Assembly (NCBI RefSeq): GCF_008727865.1
Contig: NZ_VTWU01000001.1
Span: forward strand, 682,001 to 746,000
Source of the DNA: Hymenobacter busanensis
Lineage (GTDB): Bacteria > Bacteroidota > Bacteroidia > Cytophagales > Hymenobacteraceae
Direction: 5' to 3'
DNA: 64,000 nucleotides
Part shown: positions 19,013 to 27,394 of the stretch, in pieces
Numbering within the stretch: position 1 is the first letter of the stretch
Layout: every line of letters starts with the position of its first letter
The notes under the pieces: generated by a model
What the model was told of the DNA's origin: nothing
Seen by the model: the letters and a program-made list of their open reading frames with translations, nothing else
Database searches by the model: none
Made by a program: the position numbers and the translations under genes

Positions 19013-19040
19013 AAGCCGGCTCACCAGCCGGCTTTTTTTG
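19013..19040 (+). terminator. Terminator of the DUF3109 gene
   Basis: An 8-base stem AAGCCGGC/GCCGGCTT (19013-19020, 19027-19034) with loop TCACCA is followed by five T's. Confidence 0.85.
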
Positions 19041-19181
19041 TGGACTCTGGCGCTGCCTTTTTTGGCTCGGTTGGATTCTGGAACTGGTTGGTAGAGTGCA
19101 GAAGCCTGTTCATCGACTAAGCAGCAGAAAATGCTTTTGCTGTGGTAAGTTCTGCCTGTCAACGTTTCCCCCCGTTTTCCC

Positions 19182-20381
19182 ATGAAAGCACATTTTCTCC
19201 CCGTTGTACTGTTGTTCGGTGCCCTATTGGTTGGTTCCGGGCAGTCCAGCTATGCCCAAACCGACGCCGACACCAAGCACCAAGCCGTGGTGGCCATTTA
19301 CCCGTTAATGCTGCAGGCGGTGCAAGACCGCAACCTGGGTAACGCCCGCACTCTGTGCATGCAGGCCATTGGCTACGAGCCGCGCGACCCCACGCACCGC
19401 TACAACCTGGCCTGTATCGAGTCGTTGGCCGGCAATGCCACTGCGGCCTTTGCGGCCCTCAACCAAGCTACCGCCTTGGGCTATGCCGATGCCCGTAGTC
19501 TGCAAACCGACGCCGACCTAGCGGCCGTACGCCCCGACGCCCGATTTGCGGGAATCGTGCAGGCGGCCACGCGCAACGCGGGCGGCGCAGCAACCGCAGC
19601 ACGTCCGGCTGCTGCGCCGGCTGGGGCATCCACCATTCGGCCGGTAGGGGCCCGCCCGGCAGCGGCTGCGGCAGTCAAACCGCCAGCGTCCCCAGCGGCT
19701 CCCAAGTCCGCCGCACTAGGCGCCGCCACGCCTCCCGTGCCGGCCAAAATGATGGGTAACAAACCCGTGGGTCTGTTCTTCATGACTCGGTACTGGATTG
19801 CCACCGGCTCCCTGGAAAAGCGCGTGTGGTACTTCGCCCCCGATGGGCGCGTGTACTGGGACCCTACCGGCTTCTCGGCGGCTGAGCTAGCAGCGCACCG
19901 CGGCACCAAAGGCACCTATCAGGTCAGCGGCAACCAGATGACCATCAAGTGGTCGGACGGCACGACCACCAAGGGCGAGGTAGAAGCCCAGGCCCGTTCG
20001 TTTGGGTGGGATATGGGCCTGTTTTCGGCGGTGAAGCCCTTCACCAGCGCCAACCAGTTGGTCGGCAGCTACGAGGGCGGCGAGTCGGTGAGCAGCGGTA
20101 GTGGCTCCATCATTACCTCCAACACCATTCGGCTGAACGCCGACGGCACGTTCTCGCGCGACGGGGTAGCCTCTGTCAAAAGCGTGTCGAGCGAATCCAC
20201 GGTATCGGGTGGGTCGCAGAGCAAAAACGCCGGCCGCTGGCAGTGGCAGGGCTACTACCTCACCCTCACCGACGGCACCGGCAAAACCACCCGCGGCATC
20301 ACGTTTCCCTTCGACGACGAGAAAACCAAAGTGTTTCCCGACCGGCTGTACTTCAACGGAACCATGTTCAAGCGGCAGTAA
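19182..20381 (+). CDS. Secreted TPR-like protein with a lipocalin-like C-terminal domain
   Basis: This 399-residue protein has a signal peptide ending near SSYAQ. Residues about 30-130 form two helical TPR-like units including AIGYEPRDPTHRYNLACIES. An Ala/Pro-rich linker (about 130-190) leads to a beta-rich domain (about 190-399) with Trp/Tyr/Gly spacing (YFAPDGRVYWDPTGF, GRWQWQGYYLTLTDGTGK) suggestive of a calycin/lipocalin-like barrel. The N-terminal half is duplicated in the next gene, 51 bases downstream. Function is unknown; a periplasmic or surface role is inferred from the signal peptide. Confidence 0.7.
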   Translation: MKAHFLPVVLLFGALLVGSGQSSYAQTDADTKHQAVVAIYPLMLQAVQDRNLGNARTLCMQAIGYEPRDPTHRYNLACIESLAGNATAAFAALNQATALGYADARSLQTDADLAAVRPDARFAGIVQAATRNAGGAATAARPAAAPAGASTIRPVGARPAAAAAVKPPASPAAPKSAALGAATPPVPAKMMGNKPVGLFFMTRYWIATGSLEKRVWYFAPDGRVYWDPTGFSAAELAAHRGTKGTYQVSGNQMTIKWSDGTTTKGEVEAQARSFGWDMGLFSAVKPFTSANQLVGSYEGGESVSSGSGSIITSNTIRLNADGTFSRDGVASVKSVSSESTVSGGSQSKNAGRWQWQGYYLTLTDGTGKTTRGITFPFDDEKTKVFPDRLYFNGTMFKRQ

Positions 20382-20432
20382 ACCGTGGGTGGCGAAACCG
20401 CAGGGAGTGTAGAACCGCTGTAACTTGCGGGT

Positions 20433-20909
20433 ATGAAGCACGCTGTATTGACTTGGGCCGTATGCCTGCTGCTGGTAGTTTCGGCCCAAGCCCAGTCGCC
20501 CGACGCCGTAGCCAAGCACCAGGCCGTCATTGCCACTTACCCCAACCTGATGCAGGCGCTCCGCTCCGGCGACTACCGGAAGGCGCGCGCGTTGTGTCAG
20601 CAGGTCATTGGCTACGAGCCGCGCGACCCGATGCACCGTTACAACCTAGCCTGCATCGAGTCGTTGGCTGGCAACGTCACTGCTGGTTTGGCCGCGCTAC
20701 AGCAAGCCAATGCGCTGGGCTACGCCGACGTGAACGGCCTGCGCACGGACCCCGATTTGGCGTTGCTTCGTGCCGACAAGCGTTTCGACAGTGTATTGCA
20801 GGGCACCACCCGCAATGCGCTTCGCGCTCCGGTGCGCAAGGCATCGACCCCATTGACCCAAGTCCCTAAAGCCCAATCCCCAACCCCGCAGCCGGCAAAA
20901 AAACAGTAG
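20433..20909 (+). CDS. Secreted TPR-like protein, short paralogue of the preceding gene
   Basis: This 158-residue protein has a signal peptide (VSAQAQ) followed by the same helical region as its neighbour: the two share GYEPRDP.HRYNLACIESLAGN and the spacing up to TRNA. After that it has only a short Ala/Pro/Lys tail, with no C-terminal beta domain. The pair is a tandem duplication in which one copy lost, or the other gained, the second domain. Function is unknown. A TAACTTGC box near 20420 could be its own promoter. Confidence 0.7.
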   Translation: MKHAVLTWAVCLLLVVSAQAQSPDAVAKHQAVIATYPNLMQALRSGDYRKARALCQQVIGYEPRDPMHRYNLACIESLAGNVTAGLAALQQANALGYADVNGLRTDPDLALLRADKRFDSVLQGTTRNALRAPVRKASTPLTQVPKAQSPTPQPAKKQ

Positions 20910-20947
20910 GGGGTGGCCGGCGAGAACCACAGGTTACAACTATAAAT

Positions 20948-20983
20948 AACAACGCCCGGCAGAATCCGGCCGGGCGTTGTTGC
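20948..20983. terminator. Terminator between convergent genes
   Basis: A 13-base stem AACAACGCCCGGC/GCCGGGCGTTGTT (20948-20960, 20969-20981) sits between the short repeat-protein gene and the end of accC. It can serve both strands. Confidence 0.75.
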
Positions 20984-21001
20984 ACTCCAGTAAATCGATT
21001 T

Positions 21002-22345
21002 CTACAGCGTCGAGAAGTCAAATGACTCCAGAAACTTCGTGGTGAAGTTGCCGGCTTTGAAGTCCTCGTTGTCCATCAGCTTCAGGTGGAAGGGAATCGT
21101 GGTTTTTACGCCTTCTACCACAAATTCCGACAAGGCGCGCTTCATCTTCACCACGCATTCCTCACGGGTCTGGGCCACGGTGATGAGCTTGGCAATCATC
21201 GAGTCGTAGTTCGACGGGATGGTGTAGCCAGCATACACGTGGGTATCCACGCGCACGCCGTGGCCCCCGGGAATGTGCAGCACGGTAATTTTGCCGGGAG
21301 AGGGGCGGAAGTCGCGTTGCGGGTCCTCGGCGTTGATGCGGCACTCCATAGCGTGCATCGTGGGCGTGTAGTTTTTGCCCGAAATGGCAATGCCCGCGGC
21401 CACCTTAATCTGCTCCTTGATGAGGTCGTAGTTGATGACTTCCTCCGTCACGGGGTGCTCCACCTGAATGCGGGTGTTCATCTCCATGAAGTAGAAGTCA
21501 CGGTTCTTGTCGACCAGGAACTCGATGGTGCCCACGCCCTCGTAGCTGATGGCGGCAGCACCGGCCACGGCGGCCTTGCCCATCTTCTCGCGCAGCTCCG
21601 GCGTCATAAACGGCGACGGGGCTTCTTCCACCAGCTTCTGGTGGCGGCGCTGAATCGAGCAGTCGCGCTCCGACAGGTGGCAAACGGTGCCGAACTGGTC
21701 GCCTACAATCTGGATTTCGATGTGGCGGGGCTCCTCCACAAACTTCTCCAGGTACACGCCGTCGTTGCCGAACGCGGCTTTGGCTTCGGTGCGGGCGTCG
21801 TTCCAGGCCTTTTCGAACTCATCCTCGGCCCGAATGATGCGCATGCCGCGCCCGCCGCCGCCGGCCGTAGCCTTCAGAATAACGGGGTACTTCATCTTGG
21901 CGGCCACCTTGATACCTTCCTGCATCGACGAGAGCAGGCCCTCGGAACCGGGTATGGTGGGCACGCCGGCCTTTTTCATAGTCGCCTTGGCCGAAGCCTT
22001 GTCGCCCATGCCGTTGATCATTTCGGGCGAAGCGCCGATGAACTTAATGCCGTTTTCGCGGCAGATGCGCGAGAATTCCGCGTTTTCGCTCAGGAATCCG
22101 TAACCAGGGTGAATGGCGTCGGCGTTGGTGATTTCCGCGGCGGCAATCAGGTTCGGAATGTTCAGGTACGAGTCGCGCGAGGCCGGCGGGCCGATGCACA
22201 CGGCCTCGTCGGCGAAACGTACGTGCAGGCTTTCCTTGTCGGCGGTGGAGTACACGGCCACCGTCTTGATGCCCATTTCGCGGCAGGTACGAATCACGCG
22301 GAGCGCAATTTCGCCGCGGTTGGCAATGAGTATTTTCTTGAACAT
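21002..22345 (-). CDS. accC: Acetyl-CoA carboxylase, biotin carboxylase subunit
   Basis: At 447 residues it is full length. It starts [20 protein letters not shown], then has the ATP-grasp glycine-rich loop [12 protein letters not shown] and the catalytic region [14 protein letters not shown]. It carboxylates the biotin carried by AccB using ATP and bicarbonate, the first step of fatty acid synthesis. It lies downstream of accB, but the 170-base gap between them holds a palindromic repeat that could affect the mRNA. Confidence 0.96.
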   Translation of the reverse strand: MFKKILIANRGEIALRVIRTCREMGIKTVAVYSTADKESLHVRFADEAVCIGPPASRDSYLNIPNLIAAAEITNADAIHPGYGFLSENAEFSRICRENGIKFIGASPEMINGMGDKASAKATMKKAGVPTIPGSEGLLSSMQEGIKVAAKMKYPVILKATAGGGGRGMRIIRAEDEFEKAWNDARTEAKAAFGNDGVYLEKFVEEPRHIEIQIVGDQFGTVCHLSERDCSIQRRHQKLVEEAPSPFMTPELREKMGKAAVAGAAAISYEGVGTIEFLVDKNRDFYFMEMNTRIQVEHPVTEEVINYDLIKEQIKVAAGIAISGKNYTPTMHAMECRINAEDPQRDFRPSPGKITVLHIPGGHGVRVDTHVYAGYTIPSNYDSMIAKLITVAQTREECVVKMKRALSEFVVEGVKTTIPFHLKLMDNEDFKAGNFTTKFLESFDFSTL

Positions 22346-22387
22346 GGTGTGGCTGGGGAAAGGATATCAAGAACCGCCCAAAAGCAG

Positions 22388-22485
22388 CTGTCATCCTGAG
22401 CAACGCGAAAGACCTTCCCCGCTTGGTTACTCGCAGGCGAGTTGTTCACGCGGGAGAAGGTCCTTCGCGTTGCTCAGGATGACAG
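22388..22485. repeat. Dispersed palindromic repeat, copy A
   Basis: A 98-base imperfect palindrome whose ends are CTGTCATCCTGAGC and GCTCAGGATGACAG. The arms continue with GCGAAAGACCTTC/GAAGGTCCTTCGC, and a small inner hairpin (CTCGCAGGCGAG) sits at the centre. It lies between accB and accC. Related copies are at 28474 and 38644. No transposase is present. Confidence 0.85.
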
Positions 22486-22515
22486 AAACCACTGTTTCGG
22501 CAAGTTTCCGAACAA

Positions 22516-23058
22516 TTACATCGGCTCGATGAGGAACAGCGGCTGGTCGTACTCCACGGGGGAGGCGTTTTCCACCAGCACCTTCACCACGCGGCCGTTC
22601 TGCTCCGACTCGATTTCGTTGAAGAGCTTCATGGCTTCGATGATGCAAATCACCTGGCCTTTCTCCACCACGTCGCCCACGCTCACGAAGGGCGGGTTGT
22701 CGGGGCTGCCCGAGCGGTAGAATGTACCGATCATCGGCGCCTTGATGGCTTCGGTATTGCTGCTGGCAGCGGCGGGAGCCGCGGCCGGGGCGGCAGCGGG
22801 TGCGGCGGCCGGAGCAGCAGCTTGCGGAGCCGGGGAGGCCGCCGCTGCCGGTGCCGGAGCGTGGTGTACGGGCGCGGCGTGGCTCATCACCTGCTTGGTG
22901 TTGGGCTCGCGCTGTACCGAAATCTTAAATTCTTCGGTCTCGATGTTGACCTTGTTCAGACCAGACTTGGCAATGAAGTCGATCAGTTCCTGCAGTTCTT
23001 TGGCTTTCATGGCGGCGGGGCTAGGCTTCTGCGGCAGCTTATTTGACTCTTTCGACAT
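22516..23058 (-). CDS. accB: Biotin carboxyl carrier protein of acetyl-CoA carboxylase
   Basis: The 180-residue protein has an N-terminal helical region ([18 protein letters not shown]), an Ala/Pro linker of about 40 residues with AAPA repeats, and a biotinyl domain with K144 in [10 protein letters not shown] as the biotinylation site. The start ATG at 23058 lies inside the end of efp (20-base overlap). An alternative ATG at 23010 would begin at MKAKEL, where many AccB proteins begin, so the first 16 residues are uncertain. Confidence 0.94.
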   Translation of the reverse strand: MSKESNKLPQKPSPAAMKAKELQELIDFIAKSGLNKVNIETEEFKISVQREPNTKQVMSHAAPVHHAPAPAAAASPAPQAAAPAAAPAAAPAAAPAAASSNTEAIKAPMIGTFYRSGSPDNPPFVSVGDVVEKGQVICIIEAMKLFNEIESEQNGRVVKVLVENASPVEYDQPLFLIEPM

Positions 23059-23602
23059 AGGAGTAGTCGCGGGTGTCCACGCGAATTTTCTGGTCTTGGT
23101 CGATGAACAGGGGCACCTGAATGCGGGCGCCGGTTTCTACGGTGGCGGGCTTCAGGGTGTTGGTGGCCGTGTCGCCGCGCAGGCCCGGCTCGGTGTAGGT
23201 CACCACCAGTTCCACAAACGATGGCAGTTCGGCCGTGAGGGGCTGCTCGGTTTCGGCGTGGAACAGGATGGTTACTTCCTGGCCTTCCTTCATCAAGTCG
23301 GCAAAGGGCACCATGGCTTCGGGCAACACCACTTGTTCAAACGAGGCGTTGTCCATGAAGGTGTAGCCGTAGTCGTCTTTGAACAGGTACTGGTGGGGGC
23401 GCTGCTCTACGCGGGCCGTTTCCACTTTCACCCCGGCGTTAAAGGTGTTGTCGAGAACCTTGCCGGTTTTGATGTTGCGCAGCTTGGTGCGCACGAAGGC
23501 GGGGCCTTTGCCCGGCTTCACGTGTTGGAATTCGGTGATGACGTGCAACTCGCCGTTGTAGTTGAGCACGAGACCGTTGCGAAAATCCGCGGTGGTGGCC
23601 AT
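23039..23602 (-). CDS. efp: Translation elongation factor P
   Basis: The 187-residue protein has three beta domains. The loop [10 protein letters not shown] carries K32, the residue that reaches the peptidyl-transferase centre and is modified in some bacteria. EF-P rescues ribosomes at polyproline stretches. It lies in the fatty-acid cluster between fabH and accB, an arrangement seen widely in bacteria, and its 3' end overlaps accB. Confidence 0.96.
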   Translation of the reverse strand: MATTADFRNGLVLNYNGELHVITEFQHVKPGKGPAFVRTKLRNIKTGKVLDNTFNAGVKVETARVEQRPHQYLFKDDYGYTFMDNASFEQVVLPEAMVPFADLMKEGQEVTILFHAETEQPLTAELPSFVELVVTYTEPGLRGDTATNTLKPATVETGARIQVPLFIDQDQKIRVDTRDYSYVERVK

Positions 23603-23797
23603 GTTGGTTGATTTAAGCTGTTGGCTAATAGCTGTTGGCTAATAGCTATGGGGAAAACGATCTGGAATTCGGAAGGAAAAAGCTAATAGCCATCAACGAA
23701 CAGCTACGAGCGAAACAAAACGTGCCGACCCGGTACTTGGCGGGGCGGCACGTCGGGGGTGCAAGTATAGGAGTTTCCCGCGTCTGGGCCGCCGTGC

Positions 23798-24811
23798 TTA
23801 GGCGTTTTGCGGGCCAGGTTTCGGGTCGTAGGCCCACTTCACGTAGAGCGCACCCCACGTAAAGCCGCCGCCGAAAGCCGCCACAATCAGGTCGTCGCCT
23901 TTGCGCAGCCGGCTCTCGTAGTCGGAGAGACACAGCGGAATGGTGGCGTTGGTGGTGTTGCCGTACTTGTGGATGTTCAGCATCACTTTTTCGGGTCCGA
24001 TACCCACGCGGTTGGCGGTAGCATCGATGATGCGCTTGTTGGCTTGGTGCGGCACCAACCATTTGATGGTGTCGGGCGTAAGGTTGTTGCGCTCGGCCAC
24101 AGTACCAGCTACGTCGGCCATGCCTTTCACGGCGAACTTGTAGACCGTCGCGCCTTCCTGGTACACAAAATGCTCCCGGTTGGTCACCGTTTCGATGGAC
24201 GGCGGGCGGCGCGAACCGCCGGCTTTCTGGAACAGGTAGTTCTCACCAATGCCATCGGCGCGCAGCTCTTGGTCGAGGATGCCGTAGCCGTCGGTGCTCG
24301 GCTCCAGCATAACGGCGCCGGCGCCATCGCCGAACAGGATGCAGGTCGTGCGGTCGGTGTAGTCGGTAATGGCCGACATTTTATCGGCCCCCACCACGAT
24401 TACCTTTTTGTAGAGGCCCGCGCGGATGAAGGAAGCCCCGGTGGCCAGCGCAAACAGGAAGCCCGAACACGCAGCCGAAATATCGTAGCTGAAGGCGTTT
24501 TTGATGCCCACGCCCTCCGAAATGATGTTGGCTGTGGCCGGGAAGACCATGTCCGGGGTGGTGGTGGCGCAAATCAGCAGCTGCACTTCCTCGGGGCGGG
24601 TGCCGGTTTTGTCCAGCAACTGCTGCACGGCCTTGATGGCCATTACCGAGGTGCCCTGGTTTTCACCCTTCAGAATGCGCCGTTCCTTGATGCCGGTGCG
24701 GGACTGAATCCACTCGTCGTTGGTTTCCACCAAACGTTCGAGTTCTTCGTTCGTGAGCACGTAGTCGGGTACGTAGGCGCCTACGCCGGTAATGGCAGCG
24801 GTCAGCTTCAT
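23798..24811 (-). CDS. fabH: 3-oxoacyl-ACP synthase III
   Basis: The 337-residue protein runs from the ATG at 24811. The catalytic triad is visible: C115 in [12 protein letters not shown], His in [10 protein letters not shown] and Asn in [10 protein letters not shown]. It condenses acetyl-CoA with malonyl-ACP to start fatty acid chains. A 99-base gap with a terminator-like hairpin separates it from plsX upstream. The 195 bases between it and efp hold short AGCTATTAGC-type repeats and no gene. Confidence 0.95.
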   Translation of the reverse strand: MKLTAAITGVGAYVPDYVLTNEELERLVETNDEWIQSRTGIKERRILKGENQGTSVMAIKAVQQLLDKTGTRPEEVQLLICATTTPDMVFPATANIISEGVGIKNAFSYDISAACSGFLFALATGASFIRAGLYKKVIVVGADKMSAITDYTDRTTCILFGDGAGAVMLEPSTDGYGILDQELRADGIGENYLFQKAGGSRRPPSIETVTNREHFVYQEGATVYKFAVKGMADVAGTVAERNNLTPDTIKWLVPHQANKRIIDATANRVGIGPEKVMLNIHKYGNTTNATIPLCLSDYESRLRKGDDLIVAAFGGGFTWGALYVKWAYDPKPGPQNA

Positions 24812-24862
24812 GCTGGAAGGTAAAAGCGGCAAAAGGAAAGGAAAAGGTGGCGCAAGGTAGCA

Positions 24863-24893
24863 AAAAGCCCGGCCCGCCGGGGCCGGACTTTGC
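24863..24893 (-). terminator. Terminator-like hairpin between plsX and fabH
   Basis: On the minus strand an 11-base stem with one G-U pair around a CGGC loop is followed by TTTTT. It would end or reduce transcription between plsX and fabH. Confidence 0.6.
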
Positions 24894-24910
24894 CCAATGC
24901 TTGGGGTAGG

Positions 24911-25852
24911 TTAGGACTTGAACGTGTCCTTGATCTGGTCGGCAATGCCGGCGTGGGCCATCTGGTAGCCCTGAATCAGCATGTTGCAGATGGCCAGCGG
25001 CGTGCTCACGCCGTGGCCGATGATGGCGTTGTCGTTGATGCCCAGAATGGGCGAACCGCCGACCGATTCGTAGTTGAACCGGTCGAAGAAGGGGTCGTGC
25101 ATGTTGCGGGCGTCGAGCAAATCGTAGATGCTCTCGGCCAGCTTCAGAATCACGTTGCCGGTGTAGCCGTCGCACACAATAACGTCGGCCTTGTCGTTGA
25201 ACAGGTCGCGACCTTCGATGTTGCCGATAAAGTCGATGTGCGGATTCACCTTCAGCAGCTGATGGGCGGCTTGCAGCAGGGGCGTACCCTTGCCTTCTTC
25301 CTCGCCCATGTTCATCAGGCCCACTTTCGGCCGCTCGATGCCCAGCACGTACTGCGCGTACAACGAGCCCAACTCGCCGAACTGCTCCAGCATTTCGGGC
25401 TTGCACTCAGCGTTGGCGCCGGCGTCGAGCATGATGCCGTAGCCACCGTGCAGCTTGGGAACGAAGTTGGCAATGGCCGGGCGAATAACCCCGGATACGG
25501 GCTTCACCGAGAACATGGCGCCCACGAGCATGGCGCCCGTGTTGCCGGCCGAGCAGAAGGCCTCGACCTCGCCCGCATGCAGCATGCGGTAGCCCACCGC
25601 AATGCTCGAATCCTGCTTCTGCTGGTAGGCTTTGGCGGGATGCTCGCCCATCTCAATGATTTGCGAGGCGGCAATGAGTTCAAGCGAAGCAGCGGCGTCG
25701 CCGTGGGCCTGCAGAAGGGGCCGCACGGCATCTTCCTGGCCGATGAGCACGATCTGGGCTTTGCCGGCCAGCTTTTCAGCGGCCAGCACGGCACCATCCA
25801 CGGCAGCTTGGGGGGCAAAGTCGCCTCCCATGGCGTCGAGGGCTATTTTCAT
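24911..25852 (-). CDS. plsX: Phosphate acyltransferase PlsX
   Basis: The 313-residue protein starts MKIALDAMGGDFAPQAAVDG, the typical PlsX opening. It converts acyl-ACP to acyl-phosphate, the first step of phospholipid synthesis in most bacteria. It also has FCSAGNTGAMLVGA and DGYTGNVILKLAES, both conserved in the family. Its position between rpmF and fabH is the common bacterial arrangement. Confidence 0.95.
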   Translation of the reverse strand: MKIALDAMGGDFAPQAAVDGAVLAAEKLAGKAQIVLIGQEDAVRPLLQAHGDAAASLELIAASQIIEMGEHPAKAYQQKQDSSIAVGYRMLHAGEVEAFCSAGNTGAMLVGAMFSVKPVSGVIRPAIANFVPKLHGGYGIMLDAGANAECKPEMLEQFGELGSLYAQYVLGIERPKVGLMNMGEEEGKGTPLLQAAHQLLKVNPHIDFIGNIEGRDLFNDKADVIVCDGYTGNVILKLAESIYDLLDARNMHDPFFDRFNYESVGGSPILGINDNAIIGHGVSTPLAICNMLIQGYQMAHAGIADQIKDTFKS

Positions 25853-25887
25853 GTAAGCGGTGTTCGGGGGAGGGCAGATAGGAAAAA

Positions 25888-25914
25888 ACCGGCGGCCGGG
25901 CTGCGGCCGCCGGT
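25888..25914 (-). terminator. Terminator between rpmF and plsX
   Basis: On the minus strand ACCGGCGGCCG/CGGCCGCCGGT form a perfect 11-base stem around a 5-base loop, followed by six T's. It lies 20 bases after rpmF, so plsX either depends on read-through or has its own promoter. Confidence 0.75.
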
Positions 25915-25933
25915 CTAGTCGGGGCGGGTCAGG

Positions 25934-26155
25934 CTATTCTTCGTCGGTAGAAGGAGCGGCCGCGGCTACGGGAGCGTAGTCTTTGATGGCCACTTTGCCG
26001 TTGAGGTACAGGTCGCCGTCTACCACGTAAGCGCGGTGACGCAGGTGGGTCTCGCCGGTGGTCTGGCAGGTCGACACAGCCTTCGGGTCGAGCTTGTAGT
26101 GGGTGCGGCGCTTGTCGCGGCGGGTGGAGGAAATGCGGCTCTTAGGATGTGCCAT
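25934..26155 (-). CDS. rpmF: Ribosomal protein bL32, Cys-poor type
   Basis: The 73-residue protein starts MAHPKSRISSTRRDKRRTHY, clearly L32. Only one of the four zinc-binding cysteines is left (STCQTTGETHLRHRAYV), so it does not bind zinc in the usual way. This form is common in Bacteroidota. An acidic tail follows. It is preceded by DUF177, as in most bacteria. Confidence 0.95.
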   Translation of the reverse strand: MAHPKSRISSTRRDKRRTHYKLDPKAVSTCQTTGETHLRHRAYVVDGDLYLNGKVAIKDYAPVAAAAPSTDEE

Positions 26156-26221
26156 GAGTGAAAAACAGGTTGGAAAGCGAAGGAAAAGATTTTCGGCAGA
26201 AAAAGCGAAGCGTAGCCGCGC

Positions 26222-26758
26222 TTAGTTGAGGTTGCGCAGGGCATTCCAGCGCGGGTCGCTGGTATCCTCATCGTCGTCCTCGTCGTCGGTGGCCGTGCCC
26301 GAGGAGTAAATGAGCTTGACCTCAGAATCGGGGTTGTCGTCTTCCTCATTCTGGAAGCGCGGGTGCAGCTTCTTCATGGGCAAGGCCAGACCGATGTAGT
26401 CGAACAAGTGCTGGGCCAGCGGCAGAACCTGCGTGTCGGGCGTGATTTGCAGCACGTCGTCGTCCAGCTCCTCGGTGTGGTCGCCGTAGCGCACCAGCAA
26501 CTGGTGCTGCACGTCGATGGGCTGGTCGAACTCGTCGAGGCTCCGGTCGCAAATCAGCTGCACGGTACCGTGAATGTGGATGTCGAGCACCATGCGGCGG
26601 TCGTTTTTGTCCAGCTTCACGTCGGCCAGCAGCTTGCCGTCCGGAATCAGGGTCTGGTCGAACTGCTCGAAGAAGGCCTTGTCGAGGTCGAAACCGAAGT
26701 CGTGCGTTTTCTCGCTCAGGCTGGCAATCGGCAGATCGTAGCGAAGGTCCTTTTTCAC
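26222..26758 (-). CDS. DUF177 (YceD-like) protein
   Basis: This DUF177 protein has 178 residues if started at the GTG at 26758. It has the family motif CDRSLDEFDQP in the middle, where the Cys is usually conserved, and an acidic C-terminus. The family is almost always next to rpmF and is linked to 23S rRNA accumulation in plants and bacteria. A TTG at 26770 is a possible start, but a promoter box at 26781 would leave almost no leader, and the protein form VKKDLRYDLP fits the family start better. Confidence 0.87.
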   Translation of the reverse strand: MKKDLRYDLPIASLSEKTHDFGFDLDKAFFEQFDQTLIPDGKLLADVKLDKNDRRMVLDIHIHGTVQLICDRSLDEFDQPIDVQHQLLVRYGDHTEELDDDVLQITPDTQVLPLAQHLFDYIGLALPMKKLHPRFQNEEDDNPDSEVKLIYSSGTATDDEDDDEDTSDPRWNALRNLN

Positions 26759-26780
26759 GGGTTGGGGCAAATGCAGGGGG

Positions 26781-26788
26781 CAAAAGTA
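26781..26788 (-). promoter_or_regulatory. -7 box for the DUF177-rpmF-fab cluster
   Basis: The plus strand reads CAAAAGTA, i.e. TACTTTTG on the minus strand. A transcript would begin near 26775, giving a leader of about 17 bases to the GTG at 26758. Confidence 0.55.
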
Positions 26789-26837
26789 GGAAGATTTCCG
26801 CGTTTTGCGCAGCGCCTGCGGGTTTGGGATGAGCGGG

Positions 26838-27206
26838 TTATGCTGTTTTGAGGATGAATTCGGGGCTGATGCCGAGCCGCTCGTAGAGCTTCTTGGCTAG
26901 GTCCAGCGTCACGCGACGCTTGCCGCTGAGAATCTGGGAAAGGCGCCCGGCCGGCACTTCCAGCAGCTGCGCTAGGTCCTTTTGCTTGAGGCGCATCTGC
27001 TGCCGTTTCAGCTCAATCATGTCGGCCAGGGTGGTCGGCAGATTGGGAATGGGCAGCAAACCCAGCTTGTCCTCGTAGGTGTCAATGGCTACAATCAGCT
27101 CCCGAAACTCGGCTTCCAGCTCCGGGTTGCCTTCGAAACCGGCCGCTACCAACGCATCGAGGCGACGCAGGGCTGCTCTGTAATCGGCGGGTTCTTGGAG
27201 AGTCAT
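26838..27206 (-). CDS. HigA-type XRE-family antitoxin or regulator, no toxin partner visible
   Basis: The 122-residue protein's N-terminal half (ADYRAALRRLDALVAAG, LIVAIDTYEDK) and C-terminal XRE helix-turn-helix (LKQKDLAQLLEVPAGRLSQILSGKRR) match the COG5499 HigA group, normally encoded after a higB toxin. The 188 bases upstream hold no open frame resembling HigB, and neither flank has a RelE-like gene. It may be an orphan antitoxin or a regulator of its own. The start is the ATG at 27206. Confidence 0.8.
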   Translation of the reverse strand: MTLQEPADYRAALRRLDALVAAGFEGNPELEAEFRELIVAIDTYEDKLGLLPIPNLPTTLADMIELKRQQMRLKQKDLAQLLEVPAGRLSQILSGKRRVTLDLAKKLYERLGISPEFILKTA

Positions 27207-27342
27207 GAAAGCGAGTTAGAAGCTGAGCAGAAGGCCGACCATAGTGGTCGAACTACGCTAAGCGGCTGCAAAGATGGGGTGCGAATTCTGAAAGCACAAA
27301 CAAAGTTTCGATTTTGAAAAGATTGTTTCGTTCGCAGCAAAA

Positions 27343-27376
27343 AGCCCGGCACTGTTTTTTACACCAGTGCCGGGCT
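27343..27376 (-). terminator. Terminator of pdxA
   Basis: A 12-base stem AGCCCGGCACTG/CAGTGCCGGGCT (27343-27354, 27365-27376) lies 18 bases after the pdxA stop. On the minus strand it is followed by TTTTTGC. Confidence 0.8.
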
Positions 27377-27394
27377 CGGAGAGGAAACCACAAA

